Shown here: piece after piece, positions 1-7,668 of the stretch
Numbering within the stretch: the first letter of the stretch is position 1
Layout of the letters: every line of letters begins with the position of its first letter
NCBI GenBank assembly: GCA_965203635.1
Contig: OZ241903.1
Location: forward strand, 620,001-684,000
DNA from: Aldehydirespirator sp965203635
GTDB lineage: Bacteria; Actinomycetota; Acidimicrobiia; Acidimicrobiales; Aldehydirespiratoraceae
Direction: 5' to 3'
DNA: 64,000 nt
Notes under the pieces: generated by a model
Seen by the model: only the letters and a program-made list of their open reading frames with translations
Databases searched by the model: none
What the model was told of the DNA's origin: nothing
Program-made: the position numbers and the translations under genes

Positions 1-48
1 CGAAATGTGCAGCCGACCGTCGGCTGCGTCCAGATCCGTGAGTGGGTC

Positions 49-537
49 TCAGCCTCGGAACTTCGAGGCGTAGCCGATGCGCATGGCGGGGCGGAAGATC
101 AGCTCGGTGGCCGCGTACATCGAGCCGAGAATCCCGTCCAGCACTCCGGCGGTCAGCTGCGAGACCGGTGTAGAGCCCGACAGGAACACCGCGTCCTCGG
201 GTCCGATCTCGAGCTTCAGGCCGGTCAGGCGCCGGTTCCGGCGCAGCAGGTGCTCGTAGAAACGGGCCTCGTTCTCCTCCGGCGCCGGGACCAGGTAGGT
301 CTCGTAGTGCAGCGTGCGCTGGCCGAGGGTGAACCAGATCGTCCACACCTCCTTCTCCTCGCCGTGGACCCGCACGTACCACCGTCGCTCGCCTTCCTGG
401 CCGCGTTCAATGGCGTCGATGGCGGGGTTCGCGGCGGACGCGGCTGCCAGCCACGAGTCCATCTGCCGCTCCAGAGCATCGAGATCCGCATCCGATGCAG
501 GAGGCGCCTGGGTCATGGGATCGGAATCGTCTCCCAT
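49..537 (-). CDS. YbjN-domain protein downstream of mshA
   Basis: A 162-residue soluble protein that I recognise as a YbjN-domain (secretion-chaperone-like fold) protein. The charged N terminus is followed by an alternating strand pattern (WYVRVHGEEKEVWTIWF near residues 52-70) and a C-terminal helix ending SKFRG, all typical of the family. In Mycobacterium the gene beside mshA encodes the same kind of protein, which supports the call by synteny. It lies 12 bp behind mshA on the same strand, so co-transcription is likely. The biochemical role is unknown; an accessory role in mycothiol metabolism would be inference. A second Met at residue 8 could be the true start. Confidence 0.85.
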   Translation of the reverse strand: MGDDSDPMTQAPPASDADLDALERQMDSWLAAASAANPAIDAIERGQEGERRWYVRVHGEEKEVWTIWFTLGQRTLHYETYLVPAPEENEARFYEHLLRRNRRLTGLKLEIGPEDAVFLSGSTPVSQLTAGVLDGILGSMYAATELIFRPAMRIGYASKFRG

Positions 538-549
538 CGGCTCGGCCTC

Positions 550-1764
550 TCAGACTGTGCAGTCCAGCAGAACCCGCGCCGAGAGATCCGCGAAGATCCT
601 GCGCAGCCGGGCCGCGGTGGCAGTCCAGGAGTAGCGGCCCGCCATCTCGGCGCCGCGACGGGCCATCGACGAGGCCAGTGAGGGGTCGTCGAGGATGGCG
701 AGCACCGCCTCGGTGTAGCGGGCCGGGTCGCGTTCCGGAATGCGGAAGCCGTTGCGACCGTGGTCCACCAGCGTTCGCAGCCCGCCCACGTCGGCTGCGA
801 CGACCGGCACGCCACAGGCTGCAGCCTCCAGGGCGACGAGGCCGAACGACTCCGACCGGCTGGGCACGAGGCACACATCCGCGGCCCGGTAGTAGGTCGA
901 GAGCAGGTGGTGCGGCTGCGGGGGAACCAACGCGACGTGTCCTTGCATGCGGTGGCGGCGGACGGCGCGGTCCAGTCGCAGGAGTTCGCGCTCTCCGTCG
1001 GGACCGGAGGCGCCCCCCACCACGAGGAGCTGGGCGTCGCCGTAGCGACGGCGAAGGCCGGCGAGGGTCTCCACGGCCACGTCGAGACCCTTCAAGGGCT
1101 GAATGCGACCGACGAACAGCAGCACCGGGCCGTCTCCCAGCCCCAGCGCGGCGCGAGCTCCCGGGCGCGACCCCACCGAGAACACGGCCCCATCGACGCC
1201 GGGCGCCACCACGTCGATGCGTTTGGGATCGGCGCCGTACAGCTCCGCGAGCTGTTGCAACTCCGTCACGGAGTTGGCCGTGATGACGTCGGAGCAGGCG
1301 ATCACCTCCGCCTCGGCATCGATCCGGCGTTGCGGTTCGGGATCACCGGTCTCGGCCTTGACTCGAGCCAGCGTGTGGAAGGTGGACACGAGCGGCAGGT
1401 CGAGCTCGTGCTTCAGGCGGTGGCCGGCCAGCCCCGACAGCCAGTAGTTGGCGTGCAGCACGTCGACCGGGTGCTCCTGGAGCCATGCTCCGACACCGTC
1501 GGCGAAGTCCTCCACCACGCCCGGGAGCGACTCCTTGGACAATTCGGCGGCTCCGGCAGCCACATGGACGACCCTGAATCCCGGCTCCACGTCGACGACG
1601 GTGGGCGCGTCGCGGTTGCGCCTCACGAACACGGTGGCGTCGATGCCTGTCTGGGCCAGCGCGGAGACGAGCTCCCGCACGTAGACGTTCATGCCGCCCG
1701 CGTCGCCCCGTCCCGGCAGCACGAGCGGAGATGTGTGAAGCGACAGGACGGCGGCGCGACTCAC
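550..1764 (-). CDS. mshA: D-inositol-3-phosphate glycosyltransferase MshA
   Basis: A 404-residue GT4-family, GT-B-fold glycosyltransferase. MshA transfers N-acetylglucosamine from UDP-GlcNAc to 1L-myo-inositol 1-phosphate, the first step of mycothiol synthesis in actinobacteria. The N terminus carries the family signature LSLHTSPL followed by GDAGGMNVYVREL (about residues 7-31), which binds the acceptor. The C-terminal half has the donor-site motif VPSRSESFGLVALEAAACG with its EX7E arrangement (about residues 300-320). Length matches the family. It precedes ybjN by 12 bp, and the DUF2237 gene lies 99 bp upstream on the same strand with a dispersed hairpin repeat in between. The start codon begins MSRAAVLSLH, as in homologues. 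Its presence argues that the host makes mycothiol. Confidence 0.95.
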   Translation of the reverse strand: MSRAAVLSLHTSPLVLPGRGDAGGMNVYVRELVSALAQTGIDATVFVRRNRDAPTVVDVEPGFRVVHVAAGAAELSKESLPGVVEDFADGVGAWLQEHPVDVLHANYWLSGLAGHRLKHELDLPLVSTFHTLARVKAETGDPEPQRRIDAEAEVIACSDVITANSVTELQQLAELYGADPKRIDVVAPGVDGAVFSVGSRPGARAALGLGDGPVLLFVGRIQPLKGLDVAVETLAGLRRRYGDAQLLVVGGASGPDGERELLRLDRAVRRHRMQGHVALVPPQPHHLLSTYYRAADVCLVPSRSESFGLVALEAAACGVPVVAADVGGLRTLVDHGRNGFRIPERDPARYTEAVLAILDDPSLASSMARRGAEMAGRYSWTATAARLRRIFADLSARVLLDCTV

Positions 1765-1809
1765 GAACGATGGAGGATATCGGTCACTCTCGCTGGATGG
1801 GGCCTCTGT

Positions 1810-1855
1810 TTCCCGCTCTTGCTCGCTGCGCTCACGGGCCGCTCGGGCCCGCAGG
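1810..1855 (-). repeat. Dispersed hairpin repeat, single copy
   Basis: On the minus strand this reads as a diverged copy of the unit tandemly repeated at 3990-4205: a GC hairpin (GGGCC-CGAGC-GGCCC core) followed by a GAGCGCAGCGA..AAGAGCGG tail. It begins 9 bp after the stop of the DUF2237 gene, in the direction of that gene's transcription, and lies in front of mshA. The hairpin could end or attenuate transcription between the two genes, but there is no T-run, so a terminator role is inference. Confidence 0.7.
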
Positions 1856-1863
1856 ACTCGGCC

Positions 1864-2235
1864 TCAGGCAGGCTCGCCGGTGAAGCGGTGGGCGTCCAGG
1901 TCGCTGAGGTTCGCCCATTCCAGCGTGCGGGCGTGGGTCGCCTCCAGCACGACCTGGGGCGCGGCTCCGGCCTCGAGTGCCTCCGTCCAACGAGGTGCGC
2001 AGAGACACCAGTGGTCGCCGGGCGACAGCCCGTCGAAGCCGATGGCCGGTTGGGGGGTGGAGAGGTCGTTGCCCGCGGCCTTGGAGAACTCGAGGAACTC
2101 GGCGGTCATCACCACGCAGACCGTGTGGACGCCGTAGTCGCCGGAGTCGGTGTTGCAGCAGCCGTCTCGGAACCAGCCGGTGAGCGGGTCGAAGGAGCAC
2201 GGCTGCAACTCGCCGCCGAGAACGTTGAGGGCCAC
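1864..2235 (-). CDS. DUF2237 family protein
   Basis: A 123-residue protein recognised as DUF2237. It opens with the conserved NVLGGELQPCS, then GWFRDGCCNT, HTVCVVMTAEFLEFSKAAGNDLSTP, and the Trp-Cys-rich GDHWCLCAPRW (about residues 78-88). The family is small, widespread and of unknown function; the many conserved Cys and Asp residues suggest metal or redox chemistry, but that is inference. The ATG at 2235 fits the family N terminus. It is divergent from the small ORF at 2288 (52 bp between starts). Confidence 0.9.
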   Translation of the reverse strand: MALNVLGGELQPCSFDPLTGWFRDGCCNTDSGDYGVHTVCVVMTAEFLEFSKAAGNDLSTPQPAIGFDGLSPGDHWCLCAPRWTEALEAGAAPQVVLEATHARTLEWANLSDLDAHRFTGEPA

Positions 2236-2287
2236 GGGGCTCAGTCTCTCAGATCTCAGGGGTTCGCGCCGCGGTTACTCTCTTGGC

Positions 2288-2536
2288 ATGGACGAGGCGA
2301 GCGGATCTGTGTCCCCGGAGGGTCGGGCCACCGGCGAGGCGGACGGCCACCCGCCGCCCGATCCCGAAGAGGCTCGCCAGGAGGCCCAACTCGCAGGCAT
2401 CGAGCGGGACCTGGACACCGTGGACGCAGCCCTCTCCGCGCTCGACGCCGATGACCTTGAAGGAGCGGAGGCGCTGGCCGCCGAACTCGAAGAGTCGGAA
2501 GAGTCAGAAGAGTCAGCTGGCGAGGGCGTCCTGTGA
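2288..2536 (+). CDS. Small acidic coiled-coil protein, possible DksA/TraR remnant
   Basis: An 82-residue acidic protein. Residues 40-68 (GIERDLDTVDAALSALDADD) resemble the helical segment that precedes the zinc finger of DksA/TraR-type proteins, but the expected C4 zinc finger is absent and the chain ends in a Glu/Ser-rich tail. It is therefore either a truncated DksA-like protein or an unrelated small coiled coil. Its last 24 bases overlap the 3' end of the convergent metallopeptidase gene. The ATG at 2288 is the only sensible start. I cannot assign a function. Confidence 0.55.
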   Translation: MDEASGSVSPEGRATGEADGHPPPDPEEARQEAQLAGIERDLDTVDAALSALDADDLEGAEALAAELEESEESEESAGEGVL

Positions 2537-3079
2537 CGGTCTCGCCGTGCGGCCGAGGTCGCTGAGGGCCAGCAGGTACCCTTCGGCTCTCTCCGCGTAG
2601 GGGTTGCGGTTCACGAGGGCATGGAACTCGGGTGAGTGCTCGGCTACGACGAGGTGCGCCAGCTCGTGGATGATCACATGGTCGAGGACCCAGGGGGGTG
2701 CCTCGGCCAGCCGGGTCGAGATCCGGATGTCGCCGCTTCCGGTCGAGCAGGATCCCCAACGCAGGCGCTGCCGGGACGACCACTGGATCGAGCGCGGCTC
2801 GGGAAGGCCGAAGCGGGCCGCGAGCTCCCGGGCCCTGGGCTCCAGCGGCAGGTGGCCGCACCGCCACTTCTCCTCGAAGCGGGTCAGGACCTTGCTCACC
2901 AGGGCCTGCTCCTCGTCCTTCGTGGTCCACGCTGGAACCCGCACGACCAGCACGCCGTCCGACATGCGAGCTGACACCGTCTTCTGTCGCTTGGAACTGC
3001 GGATCACCCGCACGGGCGGGAGACTCTGGGGCGTGGGCGCCTCCTCGGCGTCGCCAAGGGGTGTTTCGATAACGCTCAT
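2513..3079 (-). CDS. YgjP-like (WLM/SprT-type) zinc metallopeptidase
   Basis: A 188-residue YgjP-like metallopeptidase. It has the zinc motif HELAH (residues 138-142), the third ligand region AEHSPEFHALV (about 147-156), and the family motif RLRWGSC upstream (about 105-111). The native substrate of the family is not established. The start at 3079 was chosen because its ATG overlaps the TGA of the upstream phosphatase gene (ATGA, 4 bp), implying translational coupling; an upstream in-frame start at 3112 would lie inside that gene. The 3' end runs 24 bp into the convergent small ORF at 2288-2536. Confidence 0.88.
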   Translation of the reverse strand: MSVIETPLGDAEEAPTPQSLPPVRVIRSSKRQKTVSARMSDGVLVVRVPAWTTKDEEQALVSKVLTRFEEKWRCGHLPLEPRARELAARFGLPEPRSIQWSSRQRLRWGSCSTGSGDIRISTRLAEAPPWVLDHVIIHELAHLVVAEHSPEFHALVNRNPYAERAEGYLLALSDLGRTARPSQDALAS

Positions 3080-3678
3080 CGTCGCTCCGTTGTGGCAGCG
3101 GGCCTGAGGCACGCACCGTCGCCAGTGAGCGCGATTCGGCCTTGCAAGCGCACGTCACCCGACTGCACCAGGATCCGGAGACCGCCGAGATTGCCGATGC
3201 GCTTGAAGGCGCATCCGAAATACCTTTCAAGTGTATAGATAACACCGGCATGTGACACAACCAGCACATCACCGGATGAGGCCCGGGCCGCGCTGCGGTG
3301 CGCGGCGTCGAACACACGCTCGATCAGCGACTCGTCACTCTCCCAGCCGGGTGGATAGTTCCCTGCGGCCAGATCGCCGGGGAAGTCGCGCTCGATCTGC
3401 TCGGTGGTGAGCCCCTGCCAGAGGCCGACGCTGCGCTCGCGCCATCCCGGATCGCAGGTCACCGGCCCGGTGCCGAGTGATTCGGCGATGATCTCAGCAG
3501 TCTCGCGAGCCCGGTCAAGATCGCTGGAGACGATGCACTCGACACCGTCCAGGTTGGCGGCTGCGGCCCGCGCCTGAGCAGCGCCCGCGACCGACAGCGG
3601 GGGGTCGGCGTGGCCCTGCCAGCGGCCGTCCAGGTTCCAAACGGACTCGGCGTGACGGACGACGAGAAGATTGGCCAT
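3076..3678 (-). CDS. Histidine phosphatase family protein
   Basis: A 200-residue phosphoglycerate-mutase-like phosphatase. The phospho-acceptor motif is VVRHAESVWN near residue 6-15 (RHA in place of the common RHG). It is followed by the family arginine/glutamate segment SSDLDRARETAEII and the second catalytic His in VVSHAGVIYTLE (about residues 143-154). The start at 3678 gives the canonical MANLLVVRHAE N terminus. The gene ends inside the start codon of the metallopeptidase gene. Such proteins act on small phosphometabolites; the substrate here is unknown. Confidence 0.88.
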   Translation of the reverse strand: MANLLVVRHAESVWNLDGRWQGHADPPLSVAGAAQARAAAANLDGVECIVSSDLDRARETAEIIAESLGTGPVTCDPGWRERSVGLWQGLTTEQIERDFPGDLAAGNYPPGWESDESLIERVFDAAHRSAARASSGDVLVVSHAGVIYTLERYFGCAFKRIGNLGGLRILVQSGDVRLQGRIALTGDGACLRPAATTERR

Positions 3679-3751
3679 GATCGCAAGCGACCGTAACCCG
3701 ACGGCATCAGCAGGCCGCGGATGCTCACGAGCTCTGGCTACCATTGCGCCC

Positions 3752-3988
3752 GTGGCGCGTCTGCGGCTGTTCGCATCGGCTCGGGAGGCGGCCGGGACCG
3801 GTCATGACAGGGTGCCCGGCGCCACAGTCCGAGAAGTCCTGGAGCAGGCCTGCGACCGCTATGGCCATGACTTTGCCGGGCTGCTGGAGACTTGTCAGGT
3901 GTGGTGCAACGGCGAGCCGACCGCGCCCAACGCACCCGTAGGAGACGACGACGAGATCGCAGTGCTGCCGCCCGTCTCGGGCGGCTAG
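3752..3988 (+). CDS. MoaD/ThiS-family sulfur-carrier protein
   Basis: A 78-residue beta-grasp protein ending in the diagnostic Gly-Gly (PPVSGG). MoaD-type proteins carry sulfur as a C-terminal thiocarboxylate for molybdopterin synthesis; related carriers serve other pathways. The GTG at 3752 gives VARLRLFASAREAAG, the standard MoaD opening. No MoaE or MoeB gene is nearby, so pathway assignment is by family only. It is divergent from the phosphatase gene (73 bp between starts) and is followed immediately by the tandem hairpin array. Confidence 0.82.
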   Translation: MARLRLFASAREAAGTGHDRVPGATVREVLEQACDRYGHDFAGLLETCQVWCNGEPTAPNAPVGDDDEIAVLPPVSGG

Positions 3989-3989
3989 A

Positions 3990-4205
3990 CCGGGCCCGAG
4001 CGGCCCGGTGAGCGCAGCGAACAAGAGCGGAACACCGGGCCCGAGCGGCCCGGTGAGCGCAGCGAACAAGAGCGGAACACCGGGCCCGAGCGGCCCGGTG
4101 AGCGCAGCGAACAAGAGCGGAACACCGGGCCCGAGCGGCCCGGTGAGCGCAGCGAACAAGAGCGGAACACCGGGCCCGAGCGGCCCGGTGAGCGCAGCGA
4201 ACAGG
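3990..4205 (+). repeat. Tandem array of five 45-bp hairpin units
   Basis: Five head-to-tail units start at 3990, 4035, 4080, 4125 and 4170. The first four are identical; the fifth diverges after about 36 bp. Each unit contains a perfect hairpin CCGGGCC-CGAGC-GGCCCGG, then a GTGAGCGCAGCGAACAAGAG tail. The array lies between the moaD-like stop codon and tRNA-Lys. Being a multiple of three, it gives spurious 15-residue repeat ORFs on both strands. Diverged single copies occur at about 1810-1855 and 8223-8264. There are no spacers, so it is not a CRISPR. Confidence 0.95.
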
Positions 4206-4228
4206 AACGTGGCTGCCAGAATGGGGGT

Positions 4229-4301
4229 GGGCCGCTAGCTCATCGGGTAGAGCAGGAGACTTTTAATCTCAAGGTGCCGGGTTCGAGCCCCGGGCGGCCC
4301 A
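4229..4301 (+). tRNA. tRNA-Lys (anticodon TTT)
   Basis: A 73-nt cloverleaf. The acceptor stem GGGCCGC (4229-4235) pairs with GCGGCCC (4294-4300), the T arm is CCGGG-TTCGAGC-CCCGG, and the anticodon loop CTTTTAA carries TTT at 4262-4264. The discriminator base is A (4301), and CCA is not encoded. The anticodon stem has one imperfect pair at its outer end. It follows the tandem hairpin array by about 20 bp. Confidence 0.95.
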
Positions 4302-4341
4302 CCGGCCGGAACCTGCATGGCTAGCGGTACCCTCCACTGCC

Positions 4342-5223
4342 GTGGAGTGGAACCCGGAACCTCAGGATCAGGGTCCTTTCTGGCCCGGTGCCGCCGAGAG
4401 GCGCAGCCCGCGGTGGGTGCCGATACTCGTGGCCGTCGCGCTGGTGATCGTGGTCGTGGGCGGCGTGATCTGGTGGCTCGGTCGGGACGGTGGAGACGAT
4501 GGTGACCCTCCGACCGTCGCGGACGACACCGAGGAGTTGAGCCGGGACAGCGAAGCGGACGGGGCGCCCGCCGTCGAAGCCGACGGCGACGGAAGCGCCG
4601 AGAACGGGAGCACCGGAGACGGGAGCGCCGAGAGCGGGAGCACCGAGGACGGGACGACCACGACCTCAACCCCCGCTACCACATCCACTACGACCACCGT
4701 CCAGGCCACCACCACCACGATCACGACCGTGCCACCGGACAACCCGGAGCAGTTCGGCCCGCCGACGCTCAGCAACCGGTCCACCGTCTCGACCGTCGGC
4801 CTCGACGAGGTCCAGTTCGGGATGACGGTCGCCGACGCCCAGAAAGCTGCGGGGACGGTGCTGGTACCCGCGGGACCGACCGGTGCCTGCTATCACGTCG
4901 TCCCCCACGACGCTCCCGAGGGGATCGTCTTCCTGGTGCACTCGGGCACCATCGAGCGAGTGGACATCAACAGCGGGCCGATCACGACCCGCTCAGGCGT
5001 GGGCGTCGGGTCTCCCGAGAACATGGTCACCGACCTCTTCGGCGACCGGATCGAGCGGGAGGTGCGGGTCGACGGCACCGTCGACCTGGTCTTCGTGCCG
5101 AGGGACGCGGGAGACCAGAACTACCGGGTGGTGTTCAACATCTCCGACGGAGCCGTGCGGGCCTACAAGTCCGGGCGACTGCCCATGGTGATGCTCGACA
5201 CCGGCTGCGAGACCGCCCAATAG
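4342..5223 (+). CDS. Single-pass membrane protein with extracytoplasmic domain
   Basis: A 293-residue protein from a GTG start. A short cytosolic Pro-rich segment leads to one transmembrane helix (VPILVAVALVIVVVGGVIWW, about residues 26-45). Next is an acidic and then Thr/Ser-rich extracytoplasmic linker (about 50-140), and a compact C-terminal domain (about 150-293) with two Cys that could pair (in GACYHVV and near the end, TGCETAQ). The motif VQFGMTVADAQKAAG resembles the start of small secreted domains that bind cell-envelope components, but no function can be assigned. It lies 40 bp behind tRNA-Lys. Confidence 0.8.
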   Translation: MEWNPEPQDQGPFWPGAAERRSPRWVPILVAVALVIVVVGGVIWWLGRDGGDDGDPPTVADDTEELSRDSEADGAPAVEADGDGSAENGSTGDGSAESGSTEDGTTTTSTPATTSTTTTVQATTTTITTVPPDNPEQFGPPTLSNRSTVSTVGLDEVQFGMTVADAQKAAGTVLVPAGPTGACYHVVPHDAPEGIVFLVHSGTIERVDINSGPITTRSGVGVGSPENMVTDLFGDRIEREVRVDGTVDLVFVPRDAGDQNYRVVFNISDGAVRAYKSGRLPMVMLDTGCETAQ

Positions 5224-5237
5224 CAGGCGACGGGCCG

Positions 5238-5789
5238 TCAGGAGGGCGGCTCGCGGTCGTAGCTGTAGCAGTGGATCTCGAACTCTCCGAAGCCGACCTC
5301 GGTGGCCTCGCCCGTCTCCAGGTTCAGATCCCGCACGAAGCGGATGGCGGAGGCGCGGATCACGTCGTCCTGCAGGTACAGGTCCAACGGGCTGTCCAGC
5401 GACGGCTCGATGAGCGTCCCGTCCGCTAGGCGAAGACCGACGTACGGATCGACGAACGAGGCCTCCAGGTACAGCTCCACCGGACCTCCGGAGACGGGAT
5501 CGTCGCCCGCCCCCAGTACCACCACGTCACCGGCGCCGCGGTCATGGCAGGTGACCGCGAACTCGTACTGGACGTCACCGACCTTGGCTGTTCCCTCGGA
5601 GCGAGGAGGCTCCGGCGGCGCGGTGGTCGTGGTCACGACCTCCTCGACGACGGTCTCCTCAGCCACGAGCGGGCCGTCGGCCGTGTCGGCGCAGGCCGAC
5701 GCGGCTGCGGCGGCCACGATGGCCGCCAGCAGGGCGCCCCGCGGTAAGCCCTGACGGCGCGCCTGCCCGGGCGCGCGACACCACACCAT
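5238..5789 (-). CDS. Putative secreted lipoprotein
   Basis: A 183-residue protein with a signal peptide: basic start (RRQGLPRG), hydrophobic core (ALLAAIVAAAAASA) and a lipobox-like ASAC near residue 33. This suggests lipidation at that Cys, although the -3 residue is atypical. The mature part begins with an acidic, Thr-rich spacer and a beta-rich domain with two Cys (TCHDRG, EIHCYSY). The ATG at 5789 was preferred over an overlapping GTG at 5792. It converges on the gene ending at 5223, 14 bp apart. Function unknown. Confidence 0.75.
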   Translation of the reverse strand: MVWCRAPGQARRQGLPRGALLAAIVAAAAASACADTADGPLVAEETVVEEVVTTTTAPPEPPRSEGTAKVGDVQYEFAVTCHDRGAGDVVVLGAGDDPVSGGPVELYLEASFVDPYVGLRLADGTLIEPSLDSPLDLYLQDDVIRASAIRFVRDLNLETGEATEVGFGEFEIHCYSYDREPPS

Positions 5790-5865
5790 CACGCCACGCT
5801 ACGTGCCCCACGGACCGGGCGCAGAATCAAGAGTTCCAGCCCGGGGTCCGATGTAGGGTTGGGCG

Positions 5866-6042
5866 GTGCCGTCCCAGAGCGAGTTGCGCAAGCGCCAGGT
5901 CCGTGCTGCCCGGCAGCCGGCCGCCGACGGGCGTCGCACCAGCTCCCGCCGGGACCGGCAGCGTCGCCTGGTAGCGGTGGTTGCGGTGCTGGTGGTGACG
6001 ATGATGGTGGCTTCGCTGGCCGTGGGCCTCCTGGCCGCCTAG
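5866..6042 (+). CDS. Small membrane protein (58 aa)
   Basis: A GTG-initiated 58-residue ORF: a strongly basic N-terminal half (RKRQVRAARQ, RRTSSRRDRQRR) followed by a single hydrophobic helix (LVAVVAVLVVTMMVASLAVGLLAA is the last 24 residues). The positive-inside pattern predicts a cytosolic N terminus. It lies 19 bp before the cyclophilin gene on the same strand and probably shares its transcript. The coding-like composition and location support a real gene. Function unknown. Confidence 0.6.
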   Translation: MPSQSELRKRQVRAARQPAADGRRTSSRRDRQRRLVAVVAVLVVTMMVASLAVGLLAA

Positions 6043-6061
6043 CGAGGGTGCGCCACAGCTG

Positions 6062-6937
6062 ATGAGCAGCCCGAAGCGGGAACGCCAGCGCGAGAACCGG
6101 CGCATGCGCCTAGCCGCCGACGAGGCCGCCGCCAAGCAGTACGCCACCCGACGGCGCATCAAGCTCATCGGCATAGCGGCAGTGGCGGTCGCGGCCGTGC
6201 TCGCGGTGCTCGGGTTCCTCCAGCGCGACAACTCCGAACCCGAGCCCCCCGTTGAGCCAGCCGCCGAGCCTGCCTCCGAGCCAGCCGTTGAGCCTGCGGC
6301 TGAGCCTGTCGCCGAACCGGCGGCGGCAGCATGTCCGGCCGTCGACGGGTCGAGCCCCCGCACGATCGACTTCGACGGCCCCCAGCCCATGTGCATCGAC
6401 CCCGAGGCTGGCTATGTCGCCACCTTCGACACCAGCGAGGGCGAGATGCGATTCGAGCTGACCGCCTCCGAGACCCCGCTGACCGTCAACAACTTCGTGA
6501 CGCTGACCCGCTGGGGCTACTACGACGACACCCTGCTGTTCCGCACCGACCCGTCCATCGACATCATCCAGGGCGGCTCACCCCACACCAACGACAATCG
6601 GGATCCCGGACCCGGGTACACGATCCCCGACGAGCCCGCCTTCGAAATCGACCCGGAGACCGGCGGGCTCACCGGGCCGTACCGCTATCAGCCCGGCCAA
6701 CTCGTGATGGCCCGGTCGGCCGGGCCTGACTCGGCCAGCGCGCAGTTCTTCCTGACCACCGGCCCCAACGCCTCCCGGCTGGATGGCCAGGGCACCTACG
6801 TGGTGTTCGGCCAGACCGACGACGCCGGACTGGCCGTGGCCCAGTCGATCATCGGCCTTCACGAACCGGGTGGATCCCTCGGCGGGGCTCCATCGCGTGA
6901 CGTGACCGTGCACTCGGTCACCATCGAGGAGAACTGA
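6062..6937 (+). CDS. Membrane-anchored cyclophilin-type peptidyl-prolyl isomerase
   Basis: A 291-residue protein. A basic cytosolic segment precedes a transmembrane helix (about residues 33-50, IKLIGIAAVAVAAVLAVLGF). A repetitive Glu-Pro-Ala linker (about 58-88) leads to a cyclophilin domain (about 115-290) with NNFVTLTRWGYYDDTLLFR, IIQGGSPH, GQLVMARS and SAQFFLTTG, matching PpiA/PpiB proteins. It would catalyse cis-trans isomerisation of prolyl bonds on the outer face of the membrane. The EP-rich stalk is typical of actinobacterial exported proteins. Confidence 0.92.
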   Translation: MSSPKRERQRENRRMRLAADEAAAKQYATRRRIKLIGIAAVAVAAVLAVLGFLQRDNSEPEPPVEPAAEPASEPAVEPAAEPVAEPAAAACPAVDGSSPRTIDFDGPQPMCIDPEAGYVATFDTSEGEMRFELTASETPLTVNNFVTLTRWGYYDDTLLFRTDPSIDIIQGGSPHTNDNRDPGPGYTIPDEPAFEIDPETGGLTGPYRYQPGQLVMARSAGPDSASAQFFLTTGPNASRLDGQGTYVVFGQTDDAGLAVAQSIIGLHEPGGSLGGAPSRDVTVHSVTIEEN

Positions 6938-6955
6938 GCCGACCGGGCGGAAAGC

Positions 6956-7003
6956 GAATTGGCAGCGCTGAGTGCCGTTTATGGCGCTCCCGGCTGCCAA
7001 TTC
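6956..7003. terminator. Hairpin at the convergent gene junction
   Basis: An 11-bp perfect inverted repeat, GAATTGGCAGC (6956-6966) and GCTGCCAATTC (6993-7003), separated by 26 nt. It sits over the end of the cyclophilin gene's 3' region and the last codons of the opposing gene. The same hairpin, with one mismatch, is at 29772-29819 between another convergent pair. It is probably a bidirectional terminator, though no U-tract is visible. Confidence 0.5.
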
Positions 7004-7668
7004 CCCAGATCGACGGTGGTCCCGCCTTGGCGGGCCTCGACCGTGCCACCGAGCACAGTCCAGTCCTGGGGGCTGGAGGATGACACCAGCGCCTCTGGCT
7101 CGGCCGTGGAACACACCGCCGCGCCCGACTCCAGGGCCATGAACAGCGCCGACTCCGGGACCATCCCCCGCAGGCGTCGGCGCCGGTCGCGGGGCCAGTT
7201 CTCCCAGCCGGCCGCGACGACGATGCCGTCGTGAAGCCCCAGGCCGACGGTGAGCGCACCGCCGCGATCGTCCACCATGGAGGCGCACACCGCGGCCGCA
7301 GCCGCGCCCGACCAGACGACGTCGGCCCCGCGCTGCTGCGCGGCAACTATGGCCTCCAGCAGCGGGGTCGCCTTGACGGCGCTCACGAAATGGGCGGGCG
7401 ACCCGTCCAGCACCAGCACGCCGTCGCACTCTGCGATCGGCCCGGACACATCGGGGTCCAGCGCTTCGGACCGGCGCAATGCGCTCACCACTGCGGGCCG
7501 GAGCGACAGCGCTTCGGCCCAGGCGCCGATCCGGGACATCAGCGCGTCGGGACGCCGGAAGGCGGCTGCCACGGTCACAACCGCTACCGAGTCGCAACCC
7601 GTCAGAGCACGGCCCGCGGGCGTGCCCGCATCCAATTCACGGCCCCCGGCGAGGACGACCCGGCTCAT
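6979..7668 (-). CDS. Peptidase S51 / class I glutamine-amidotransferase-like protein
   Basis: A 229-residue protein with the outline of the S51 (cyanophycinase-like) fold: VVLAGG at the start, VAVVTVAAAFRRPDALM, a segment IAECDGVLVLDGSPAHF matching the 'flavodoxin-like' middle, and VVWSGAAAAAVCASM where S51 peptidases have the GTSAGA nucleophile elbow. The catalytic Ser is replaced here, so the protein is probably not a peptidase or has lost activity. The start at 7668 overlaps the upstream gene's stop by 4 bp (ATGA). Moderately confident in the family, not in a function. Confidence 0.6.
   Translation of the reverse strand: MSRVVLAGGRELDAGTPAGRALTGCDSVAVVTVAAAFRRPDALMSRIGAWAEALSLRPAVVSALRRSEALDPDVSGPIAECDGVLVLDGSPAHFVSAVKATPLLEAIVAAQQRGADVVWSGAAAAAVCASMVDDRGGALTVGLGLHDGIVVAAGWENWPRDRRRRLRGMVPESALFMALESGAAVCSTAEPEALVSSSSPQDWTVLGGTVEARQGGTTVDLGNWQPGAP

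Noticed and set aside
760..2454. Long + strand open frame over mshA
   Set aside because: Antisense shadow of mshA and the DUF2237 gene; no ribosome site and biased residue make-up typical of high-GC shadow frames.
3990..4205. CRISPR-like tandem repeats
   Set aside because: Units are contiguous with no spacers, and the same unit is dispersed elsewhere; no cas gene in the window.
6338..6360. Prophage hypothesis for the window
   Set aside because: No integrase, terminase, capsid or tail gene anywhere in the 64 kb.
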